From the NCBI RefSeq assembly GCF_000212735.1, contig NC_015510.1:5333001-5397000 (forward strand): a stretch of 64,000 nucleotides of DNA, read 5' to 3'. How positions within the stretch are numbered: the first letter of the stretch is position 1; every line of letters starts with the position of its first letter. Both the position numbers and the translations under genes were made by a program. Positions 33,433-40,207 of the stretch are shown here, in pieces. Below the pieces are notes generated by a model. That model ran no database searches. It was not told the origin of the DNA and saw only the letters and a program-made list of their open reading frames with translations. Origin of the DNA: Haliscomenobacter hydrossis DSM 1100 (GTDB taxonomy: Bacteria > Bacteroidota > Bacteroidia > Chitinophagales > Saprospiraceae).

Positions 33433-34518
33433 CTACTCTCTGGTTTCGATTTTTTCCCAAATCCGTTCCAAATCCCGATACTCTTCTAACTCCTTTTGTC
33501 CACGCGCCACTTTTTTAGCAAAAGCAATCCGATCACTCGTCAGCGGATGTGAACTGATGAATTTCAGAAATTCTGGATCTTTCCCCGCTTCGCCTTGCAA
33601 GGTTTTGAACAAATCCACCAAACCATGCTGGTCGATCTGGTTTTTTTCCAGCACGGCTAGTGCTTCTTCATCGGCCAGGTGTTCGAGTTTGCGGGAGTAA
33701 CTCAGGGTGCTGAGCATCTTGGCATTGTCGATCAAGACTGCGGTTACCCCATTGATGTCCGACAACAAAATCGAGACGAACAGGTAAGTAGACAGGCTGC
33801 GCACCTGGGCTTTGATGCTGTGGCGGTGTTTGACGTGCCCAACTTCGTGCCCCAGCAGTGCGGCCAGCTCTTCGGCGGATTTGATCCGGTCGAGCAGACC
33901 CGAAAAAACGACAATGCGCCCACCGGGTAAGGCAAAAGCATTGATTTCGCTGGACTCAACGACGGTAATGTTGATCTTGTAATCCGTGTCAAAATTGATT
34001 TGCTGCGCAAAACGATTGAGCAAACGCGAGCGCAGGGAGTCTTCATCCTGCGTAGCGATGAATGCAGCGTAGGCGTCTTCACCCAGCTGGATTTCAAAAC
34101 TACGGGGTACGTTGCCCGCTATCCAGGAGGCACCATTCGGCACAACCACAAACGCAAATAAAGCCAGAAGGCCAATCGTCACGGCAACCAGAATGGACAT
34201 CGTTTTCCAACCTCCACTGAGTACGCGGTGGTAAGCGGGGTTGATGAAATTATGGCCGGGATACTTATTGTTGAGATCCCGCAAAAAATCCGGATCTTCA
34301 ATTTCCATACTTTGATGGGGGAAGTCGCCATAATGAAAAGTATTGACGACACTTCCCGTATCAATTTTTTTGACCTGATCGAGTTCCCAGCGCACGGTTT
34401 GTTCTACTCCGTTGGCATCCCGGTAGAGGATCAGCCAATGTTCGTCCCGCAGCATGAGAAAAGCGTTCATGCTGCGGGACGATTGGCCATCGTAATATTT
34501 TACTGCGTAATCTTGCAT
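33433..34518 (-). CDS. M48 family metalloprotease
   Basis: The 361-residue protein has an N-terminal soluble part, a transmembrane segment (about 107-125, TMSILVAVTIGLLALFAFVVV) and an M48 catalytic domain with NAFALPGGRIVVFSGLLD, LLGHEVGHVKHRHS (HExxH zinc site) and ADEEALAVLEK (third-ligand region). The end SSHPLTSDRIAFAKKVA is characteristic of M48 Ste24/Oma1/BepA-like proteases, which often act in envelope protein quality control. The 160-bp element copy A2 lies just upstream of its start. Confidence 0.9.
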   Translation of the reverse strand: MQDYAVKYYDGQSSRSMNAFLMLRDEHWLILYRDANGVEQTVRWELDQVKKIDTGSVVNTFHYGDFPHQSMEIEDPDFLRDLNNKYPGHNFINPAYHRVLSGGWKTMSILVAVTIGLLALFAFVVVPNGASWIAGNVPRSFEIQLGEDAYAAFIATQDEDSLRSRLLNRFAQQINFDTDYKINITVVESSEINAFALPGGRIVVFSGLLDRIKSAEELAALLGHEVGHVKHRHSIKAQVRSLSTYLFVSILLSDINGVTAVLIDNAKMLSTLSYSRKLEHLADEEALAVLEKNQIDQHGLVDLFKTLQGEAGKDPEFLKFISSHPLTSDRIAFAKKVARGQKELEEYRDLERIWEKIETRE

Positions 34519-34534
34519 GTGGAGTTGTGGTATT

Positions 34535-34694
34535 AAGTGCTGGAACTTTGTTAATCGACAGAATTCAACGCCGAGATTTTGGATTTCAGCGACTTATTTT
34601 TGAAGCGCAATGCAGCGCATTGTAATGAAAAAATAAGGAAGATGAAATTCAAAAGATCAAGTTGAAAATGTCGATTAATAAGGTTCCAGCACTT
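34535..34694. mobile_element. 160-bp palindromic element, type A copy 2 (MITE-like)
   Basis: It has the same length as, and strong identity along its whole length with, the copy at 10097. The terminal AAGTGCTGGAAC repeats, the central CAATGC-AGC-GCATTG and inner arms are retained, with scattered differences. Its right end supplies two bases of the DUF898 stop codon. Confidence 0.88.
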
Positions 34695-35652
34695 ACATTA
34701 AACCCATGTCCAGGGCATCCATCAAATCATCACCGGTAGCATCGCGGTAATCATCTTCGGTTTGTTCGAGGGCATCGGGATTAAAAGCGCCTTCCAAGGT
34801 CAGGTTGTCAAAGATGTATTTGATGTTGCGAATCATCACCCAAGGCGTAGCAAGACCCAGGGTAAACAACATCAAAAGCCCGTTGATGATCGTCAGCTCG
34901 AAGTAATTGCCCGCCGTAAAGCTGGTGCGGACTTTAATGGTTTCTTCGTCTTGTTGGATGCGGATGTGGGAAAAAAGGAACTTCAGGCGGTCTTTCATCC
35001 ACCAAAAACCATAGATACCCAGGGTAATGAGGGTAATGAAATAGCCAGCCAGGTTGAGCGCAAACCAATCGGTTCCATTGGCTTTAAACGAAAACTCAGC
35101 ATTGCCAAAACGAATATGGTCAATGACGTAGCGGCGTAGTTTTATTTCAAACCAAAAACTGTAAATGCCAAAGGTGACCAGGGTGAGTAAAAACCCCTGG
35201 ATACAAATGCGGATCAACTCCGACAATTGGCCGCGGTAACCGAAATGAATGCCTCGCCAGGAGGTACGCGACATGCGGTAGCGCATGGCCCCATGAATGG
35301 CAATGGGCGTCAGTAAAGCCGTCCCGGCGAAAAAAATGAGGAAACCAATAAAGGCGAAAAAAGAATTATCCAGCCAAATAAAAATGAAAAGCACCAGATA
35401 AAGGGCGAGAATGATGCCCACGGCCTTGATGAAACCGATAAACATTTCTTTCCCGGTGCCATGAAAAGTAAATCGACTGCCTTCAAATTCGGTCTCCTGG
35501 TAGAGGTATTTCAGGGTAGCCGCCCGCGCCCAGGGGTAATACAACCCCAAGGTGAGCAGGGTAAGGAGCATGTTGACAATAAAAATTCCGAAGAGTTTGG
35601 AGCCTTCGCCCCAAAAACTCAACTGGCGGTTTTGATCATCCAGGATTTCCAT
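34693..35652 (-). CDS. DUF898 (YjgN-like) membrane protein
   Basis: The 319-residue protein repeats a DUF898 pattern: FFGEGSK-like start (FWGEGSKLFGIFIVNMLLTLLTLGLYYPWARAATLKYLYQ), FTFHGTGKEMFIGF, then GYFITLITLGIYGFWWMKDRLKFL and LATPWVMIRNIKYIF, giving about six to eight membrane segments. The function of the family is not established. The stop codon is formed at the edge of element A2, so the original C-terminus may have been changed by insertion. Confidence 0.85.
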   Translation of the reverse strand: MEILDDQNRQLSFWGEGSKLFGIFIVNMLLTLLTLGLYYPWARAATLKYLYQETEFEGSRFTFHGTGKEMFIGFIKAVGIILALYLVLFIFIWLDNSFFAFIGFLIFFAGTALLTPIAIHGAMRYRMSRTSWRGIHFGYRGQLSELIRICIQGFLLTLVTFGIYSFWFEIKLRRYVIDHIRFGNAEFSFKANGTDWFALNLAGYFITLITLGIYGFWWMKDRLKFLFSHIRIQQDEETIKVRTSFTAGNYFELTIINGLLMLFTLGLATPWVMIRNIKYIFDNLTLEGAFNPDALEQTEDDYRDATGDDLMDALDMGLM

Positions 35653-35722
35653 AATATAGGTTTAGGGTTTTATAATAAAATAAATATACAATGTTAATTT
35701 GAAAAAAAAAGTTCCAACTAAT

Positions 35723-36454
35723 TCATACTAAATCAAATAAATTCAAGACTCCGGGAGTACGCGCTACATTGAATGCTTCGGCATACGTAAATCCTGCGTC
35801 CCGCCCATACGAACGCGCTTTTGCTCGCATAAAGGCCATAAAATCTTCACCAGAGATGGGGGTACTCAACTCCTGGCTATATTCTTCCGCGCTGGGCAAA
35901 TAGAATTGGGAGCGGAACGTCAGGATCAATTCCATCTTTTTTTCAAAATAATCACTGATGTCTACTACAAAATCTGGCTGGAGGTTGCGGTCCTGGATGT
36001 AGTGGTAGACGGCTTTGGGGCGCCAGCGTTCCTGGGGTTTTCCAGCGGAGTCGAAGGTTTCTATTTTTGCCAAACCCGCGTAAAAACAGGCGTCGGCACA
36101 GAGTTTGGCGGCTCGGCCGTGGTCGGGATGACGATCGTCCAGCGCGTTGGCCAGCACAATTTCGGGTTGGTAAGTCCGAATGACCTGGATGATTTTGTGG
36201 ATGTTTTCGGGGTTGTACTGGAAAAGTCCGTCGGCCATGTCGAGGTTAACGCGGACCAAAGCCCCCATGAGCGCTGCGGATTCGGCGGCTTCGCGGGCAC
36301 GGATTTCGGCAGTGCCACGGGTACCCAATTCTCCACGGGTAAGGTCGAGTAAACCGACGGCTTTGCCTTGGGCGATGTGGCGGAGCACGGTGCCGCTGGA
36401 GGAGAGTTCTACATCATCGGGATGTACGCCGATGGCGAGGATGTCGAGTTTCAT
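35723..36454 (-). CDS. bshB1: Bacillithiol biosynthesis deacetylase BshB1
   Basis: The 243-residue protein begins MKLDILAIGVHPDDVELSSSG, the PIG-L/LmbE zinc deacetylase motif (HPDD), and continues LLDLTRGELGTRGT, EIVLANALDDRHPDHGRAAKL and VYHYIQDRNLQPDFVVDIS, which are typical of BshB1. It deacetylates GlcNAc-malate in the synthesis of bacillithiol, the low-molecular-weight thiol of Bacteroidota and Firmicutes. bshA and bshC are not in the window. Confidence 0.93.
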   Translation of the reverse strand: MKLDILAIGVHPDDVELSSSGTVLRHIAQGKAVGLLDLTRGELGTRGTAEIRAREAAESAALMGALVRVNLDMADGLFQYNPENIHKIIQVIRTYQPEIVLANALDDRHPDHGRAAKLCADACFYAGLAKIETFDSAGKPQERWRPKAVYHYIQDRNLQPDFVVDISDYFEKKMELILTFRSQFYLPSAEEYSQELSTPISGEDFMAFMRAKARSYGRDAGFTYAEAFNVARTPGVLNLFDLV

Positions 36455-36469
36455 AGTTGTGCTTTGTCT

Positions 36470-36487
36470 CCACGACTGAAGTCGTGG
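36470..36487. repeat. 9-GA-9 palindrome variant, copy 3
   Basis: CCACGACTGAAGTCGTGG, the same design as 4346-4365 but with C/G replacing the A/T pair at arm position 8; the outermost pair is not complete. It is 16 bp upstream of bshB1. Confidence 0.85.
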
Positions 36488-36507
36488 GTTGAGTATGTGT
36501 GTGGCCT

Positions 36508-36527
36508 CCCACGACTGAAGTCGTGGG
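36508..36527. repeat. 9-GA-9 palindrome variant, copy 4
   Basis: CCCACGACTGAAGTCGTGGG, a full 20-mer with 9-bp arms, 38 bp from copy 3. Confidence 0.9.
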
Positions 36528-36547
36528 TTGGCGGTGGTATAAAGAGG

Positions 36548-36569
36548 GGGCGATCACATTGGATCGCCC
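36548..36569. repeat. GGGCGATC hairpin at mazG stop
   Basis: GGGCGATC, a 6-base loop and GATCGCCC; the last base is the first base (on this strand) of the mazG stop codon triplet 36569-36571. Confidence 0.75.
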
Positions 36570-37327
36570 TACTGATTTTTTGCTTCCTCCCAGAGGAGAT
36601 CCATTTCGGCTAGGGTCATGTCGTTGAGGTCTTTGGGGGCGTTTGCTTCTATGTATTCAAAGCGCTTTTTGAATTTTTGGTTGATGCGTTCCAGGGCGGT
36701 TTCGGGGTCAATGTTGACAAAGCGGGCGTAATTGATGAGGGAGAACAGTACGTCGCCAAATTCTTCTTCACGTCTGGCCTGGGGCATGTCCTTTTCGAGG
36801 GTTTCTTTAAACTCCTGGATTTCTTCCTCTACTTTGTCCCAAACCTGTTCGGCGTTGTCCCATTCAAAACCTACTTGTTTGGTTTTTTCCTGCATGCGGT
36901 AGGCCTTGACCATGGCGGGCAGAGATTTGGGGACACCCGCAAGGACCGATTTTTTGCCTTCTTTGAGCTTGAGTTGTTCCCAGTTTCTTTTGACTTCTTC
37001 TTCGTCCTTGACCTTTACATCGCCGTAGATGTGCGGGTGGCGTTTGATGAGTTTGTCACAAACGGCATTGAGGGCATCGGCAATGTTGAAACTATTTTGC
37101 TCGTCGGCAATTTTGGCATAAAAAACCAGGTGCAACATCAAATCACCAATCTCCTCCTTGATGCCAGGAACGTCTTCTTCCAGAATGGCGTCGGCCAGTT
37201 CATAGGTCTCTTCAATGGTGAGGTTACGGAGGCTTTGAAAGGTTTGTTTTCGATCCCAGGGACATTGCTCGCGCAGTTCGTCCATGATGGTGAGCAAGCG
37301 GGCAAAGGCATCGAGTTTGTGTTGCAT
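36569..37327 (-). CDS. mazG: Nucleoside triphosphate pyrophosphohydrolase MazG
   Basis: I use ATG 37327 (252 aa, MQHKLDAFARLLTIMDELREQCPWDRKQTFQSL), the normal MazG start. The N-terminal motif EETYELADAILEEDVPGIKEEIGDLMLHLVF and the second copy EIQEFKE ... EEEFGDVLFSLINYARF supply the EExx12-28ExxD metal sites of the duplicated MazG fold. The enzyme hydrolyses NTPs to NMP and pyrophosphate. Its 3' end abuts a hairpin and two 9-GA-9 palindromes that separate it from bshB1. Confidence 0.93.
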   Translation of the reverse strand: MQHKLDAFARLLTIMDELREQCPWDRKQTFQSLRNLTIEETYELADAILEEDVPGIKEEIGDLMLHLVFYAKIADEQNSFNIADALNAVCDKLIKRHPHIYGDVKVKDEEEVKRNWEQLKLKEGKKSVLAGVPKSLPAMVKAYRMQEKTKQVGFEWDNAEQVWDKVEEEIQEFKETLEKDMPQARREEEFGDVLFSLINYARFVNIDPETALERINQKFKKRFEYIEANAPKDLNDMTLAEMDLLWEEAKNQ

Positions 37328-37416
37328 GGAGTGTGTTTTTTGAAATAAACGGGTCAAGTCCGCAAAATTAAACCTAAATTGCACAACAGTAGTTTAATTA
37401 GAATAAAATTCAGTGT

Positions 37417-37620
37417 ATGGAAATCTTGAAAACCTTTCTGGCGGCCTTCACGGTTTTTGGGCTGGCTTTTTTGCTGCTCAACATCCGCTACCTCTTTACC
37501 GGAAAGGAATTCCGGGGCACTTGTGCGAGTAGTTTCAATGCTGTGAAAGGGGAGGGGCAGGTCTGTTCAATGTGTGGCCGCAAGCCCGACGAGGAGTGTG
37601 GCATGCCGGAGGTGAAGTAA
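37417..37620 (+). CDS. Small membrane protein with four Cys (NqrM-like)
   Basis: The 67-residue protein has one N-terminal membrane helix (about 5-26) followed by a Cys motif GTCASS ... GQVCSMCGRKPDEECGM. The layout (helix, then C-x~n-CxxC-x6-C) resembles NqrM/DUF539, which delivers iron during maturation of the Na+-translocating NADH:quinone reductase. No nqr genes are in the window, so the assignment rests on the motif only. Confidence 0.6.
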   Translation: MEILKTFLAAFTVFGLAFLLLNIRYLFTGKEFRGTCASSFNAVKGEGQVCSMCGRKPDEECGMPEVK

Positions 37621-37624
37621 GTGG

Positions 37625-37984
37625 TTAATAATGCCCTACCGACAACATCACCAAAGTACAAGCAATCTCCGTCTCAATGCCTTTTTCTTTGGCCATCCTG
37701 AGTAGCTCAAAATTCTCCGTGCCCGGATTAAAAATGATCCGCTTAGGCTGCAAGCCTAAAATATAATCGTAATATTCTTTTTGCCTTTCAGGATTGAGGT
37801 ACAAGGTAATGGTATCCACTGCCTCGATCTGAGGCTGACCTTTTTGAATGTCCACGCCAAAAATATTGGCTTCCCGCAACCCTACCGCAAGCACCTCATG
37901 ACCCTTCGCACGCAAGCGGCGTACCGCATCGTAAGATACCCTCGTTGGATTTTCGGATGCGCCTAATACCAATGTTTTTTTCAT
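37625..37984 (-). CDS. CoA-binding protein (YccU-like Rossmann fold)
   Basis: This 119-residue protein (MKKTLVLGASENPTRVSYDAVRRLRAKGHEVLAVG ... DTITLYLNPERQKEYYDYILGLQPKRIIFNPGTENFELLRMAKEKGIE) is a single CoA-binding domain of the CoA_binding_2 family, of normal length. Members bind CoA in the cytoplasm; a physiological role is not established. It is convergent with the NqrM-like gene. Confidence 0.85.
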   Translation of the reverse strand: MKKTLVLGASENPTRVSYDAVRRLRAKGHEVLAVGLREANIFGVDIQKGQPQIEAVDTITLYLNPERQKEYYDYILGLQPKRIIFNPGTENFELLRMAKEKGIETEIACTLVMLSVGHY

Positions 37985-37988
37985 TTTT

Positions 37989-38082
37989 TCAGCTTTCAGC
38001 TATGAGCAATCAGCTATCAGCAACAACCAGATTAGTCAAAATGTTTGATGCTGATAGCTGATAGCTGACTGCTGATGGCTGA
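37989..38082. repeat. CTGATAGCTGA-word hairpin
   Basis: A 34-base arm of TCAGC/TATCAGC words (37989-38022) is mirrored at 38049-38082 with few mismatches. It fills the spacer between the pyruvate dehydrogenase E2 gene and the co-directional CoA-binding gene, starting 5 bp upstream of the latter. Confidence 0.8.
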
Positions 38083-38085
38083 CCG

Positions 38086-39381
38086 CTACACCAACAGTTT
38101 GATCGGCTCTTCCATAATGTCTTTGAACGTCTGCAGGAACTGTGCGCCCGTCGCTCCATCTACCACTCGGTGGTCGCAAGACAGCGTCACTTTCATGGTA
38201 TTGCCGATCACGATTTCGCCGTTTTTGACGATGGGTTTTTCAAAAATGCCCCCTACCGCCAGGATACAGGCATCGGGTGGGTTGATGATGGCCGTAAATT
38301 CGTCGATGCCAAACATACCCAGGTTGGAAATGGTGAAGGTATTGCCTTGCATTTCATCGGGTTGCAGTTTGCGTTCTTTGGCTTTCCCGGCGAGGGTTTT
38401 TACCTCGGTATTGATTTGGGACATGGTTTTCATGTTGGCATACCGGATCACCGGAACCAAGAGTCCATCTTCAACGGCTACGGCTACGCCAATATTGATG
38501 TCTTTGTTGTAGCGGATTTTATCGCCCAGCCAGGAGGAATTGATCGCAGGGTGTTTGGTCAAGGAAGCAGCCACGGCTTTGATGACCAAATCGTTGAAAG
38601 AAAGTTTGGTCGGAGAAACTTCATTCAGCTGTTTGCGCATGGCGATCGCCCGATCCATGTTGATTTCGATGGTCAGGTAAAAATGTGGTGCCGTAAACAA
38701 GCTCTCGCTCAAACGGCGTGCGATGACCTTGCGCATTTGGCTAACCCCAATTTCTTCAAAATTACTACCGCCAGCATTGAAGGCAAAAGGTACGGTAGCC
38801 GGCTCTGCTTTCGCAGCAGGGGTAGGACTTGGGCTTGGTTGAGGGGTGACTGCCGGCGTAGGTGTAACTACCGCCGTGGCACCTTTGCCTTCCAGGAAGG
38901 CTTCCACATCCTTTTTGACAATGCGCCCCTGATCGCCAGAACCCACCACCTGTTCGAGGCTTACGCCCGATTCTTTGGCGATGTTTTTGGCCAGCGGAGA
39001 AGCCTTGATGCGGCTGTCTTCCCCCACAGCGGCGGCGGCGGGTACTTCAACCACTGGCGCAGCCGAGGGCGTGCTTTGCCCATTGGCTGCAGGTGCGGCA
39101 GCGCTACTACCGTTGGCTGCGGCAAGAGCGGCCTGCCAATCTTCGCCAGGTTGCCCAATGACGGCAATCACGCCATCAATGGCTACAGGACCTTCTTTTA
39201 CGGCAATGTGCAGGATGACGCCTTCTACAAAAGCATCCAACTCCATAGTGGCTTTGTCCGTCTCCACCTCAGCCAGGGTTTGCCCTGGTTCCACACGGTC
39301 ACCTTCTTTTTTCAACCAACCAATGATGTTGCCCTCTTCCATTGTGTCGCTCATGCGGGGCATCCGGATGACTTCAGCCAT
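38086..39381 (-). CDS. Pyruvate dehydrogenase E2 (dihydrolipoamide acetyltransferase)
   Basis: The 431-residue protein has one lipoyl domain (1-80; IIGWLKKEGDRVEPGQTLAEVETDKATMELDAF with the lipoylated Lys), an Ala/Pro-rich linker, a peripheral subunit-binding domain (about 120-160; IKASPLAKNIAKESGVSLEQVVGSGDQGRIVKKDV), a second Pro/Thr linker and the acyltransferase domain (about 205-431) with the catalytic LSCDHRVVDGATGAQFL. The MPRMSDTMEEG start marks pyruvate- rather than oxoglutarate-specific E2s. E1 and E3 genes are not adjacent. Confidence 0.93.
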   Translation of the reverse strand: MAEVIRMPRMSDTMEEGNIIGWLKKEGDRVEPGQTLAEVETDKATMELDAFVEGVILHIAVKEGPVAIDGVIAVIGQPGEDWQAALAAANGSSAAAPAANGQSTPSAAPVVEVPAAAAVGEDSRIKASPLAKNIAKESGVSLEQVVGSGDQGRIVKKDVEAFLEGKGATAVVTPTPAVTPQPSPSPTPAAKAEPATVPFAFNAGGSNFEEIGVSQMRKVIARRLSESLFTAPHFYLTIEINMDRAIAMRKQLNEVSPTKLSFNDLVIKAVAASLTKHPAINSSWLGDKIRYNKDINIGVAVAVEDGLLVPVIRYANMKTMSQINTEVKTLAGKAKERKLQPDEMQGNTFTISNLGMFGIDEFTAIINPPDACILAVGGIFEKPIVKNGEIVIGNTMKVTLSCDHRVVDGATGAQFLQTFKDIMEEPIKLLV

Positions 39382-39426
39382 ATGTTTTGCTTTTTGTCGT
39401 TTTTATAGAATTACTGAATTCGCGAC

Positions 39427-39457
39427 CAAATTTACAGTAATACCGATAGCACGCCAA
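39427..39457 (-). promoter_or_regulatory. Promoter of the E2 gene
   Basis: On the minus strand TTG (39455-39457), 20 bases and TAAATTTG (39427-39434) fit the Bacteroidota consensus. It overlaps the divergent recR upstream region, where TATCTTTG at 39488-39495 ends 5 bp before the recR ATG. Confidence 0.6.
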
Positions 39458-39500
39458 TTTGTTTGAAGAAAAATTTGCGTCAGTCCTTATCTTTGTGCTT

Positions 39501-40112
39501 ATGAACTTCTCATCCAAACTTCTTGAAGACGCCGTAAACGCATTTGCGAGCCTACCTGGCATTGGTAAAAAGACCGCATTGCGATTGGTTTTGCACCTGG
39601 TCAACCGCGAAGTAGATACGGTGGATCAGTTTGGTGACGCCATTGTAAAAATGCGCCGTGAAATCAAATCCTGCAAAGTTTGCCACAACCTGTCCGACGA
39701 GGAATTGTGCATGATTTGCCGCGATGCCCGCCGCGATCACCAGGTGGTTTGTGTGGTAGAAAACATCCGCGATGTCATGGCCATCGAAGATACGGGTCAA
39801 TACCGGGGTTTGTACCACGTTCTGGGCGGGGTCATTTCTCCGCTGGAAGGGGTCGGCCCCTCTGAACTCACCATCGATAGCCTGGTACAAAGAATTACCA
39901 ACAACGAGGTCAAAGAAATCGTGATGGCCATTAGTCCGACCATCGAAGGGGAAACCACCATTTTTTACATCTCCAAACGTTTAAAAGACCTGCACGTGAA
40001 CATCAGCACCATCGCCCGTGGGGTATCCTTCGGCGGTGAGCTGGAATACGCCGACGAACTTACGCTGGGTAGGTCGATTGTGGCCCGGATACCGTATCAG
40101 AGACAAGAATAG
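39501..40112 (+). CDS. recR: Recombination protein RecR
   Basis: ATG 39501 gives 203 residues, the normal RecR length. FASLPGIGKKTALRLVLHLV is the helix-hairpin-helix, CKVCHNLSDEELCMIC the zinc finger, and VCVVENIRDVMAIEDTGQYRGLYHVLGG the start of the Toprim domain; GVSFGGELEYADELTLGRSI is the Walker-B-like end. RecR works with RecO/RecF in gap repair. A -7-like box so close to the ATG suggests a nearly leaderless mRNA. The next gene follows after a 95-bp hairpin. Confidence 0.95.
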   Translation: MNFSSKLLEDAVNAFASLPGIGKKTALRLVLHLVNREVDTVDQFGDAIVKMRREIKSCKVCHNLSDEELCMICRDARRDHQVVCVVENIRDVMAIEDTGQYRGLYHVLGGVISPLEGVGPSELTIDSLVQRITNNEVKEIVMAISPTIEGETTIFYISKRLKDLHVNISTIARGVSFGGELEYADELTLGRSIVARIPYQRQE

Positions 40113-40207
40113 AGGGTTCGGGGGTTCGTAGTTCGAGGGTTCAATCGGGCACCTCGGCTTCGCTCGGCGACCGGTTGAACCCCCGAACCCCCGAACCCCC
40201 GAACCCA
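40113..40207. repeat. GGTTCG-word hairpin between recR and a glycosyltransferase gene
   Basis: Words GGTTCGGG, GGTTCGTAGTTCGAGG at the left pair with inverted CCCCGAACC words at the right. The loop itself contains a small GC-rich hairpin (CGGCTTCGCTCGG region). The element begins at the base after the recR stop and ends 1 bp before the next ATG. Confidence 0.88.

Noticed and set aside
10097-34694. TA or longer target duplication flanking type A elements
   Set aside because: The second copy has TA-like flanks but the first does not; no consistent duplication is seen.
38170-39408. 412-codon plus-strand frame opposite the pyruvate dehydrogenase E2 gene
   Set aside because: It is an antisense shadow of a clear gene, with no recognisable motif; other long shadows (3300-4115, 26736-27383, 43958-44782) were rejected likewise.
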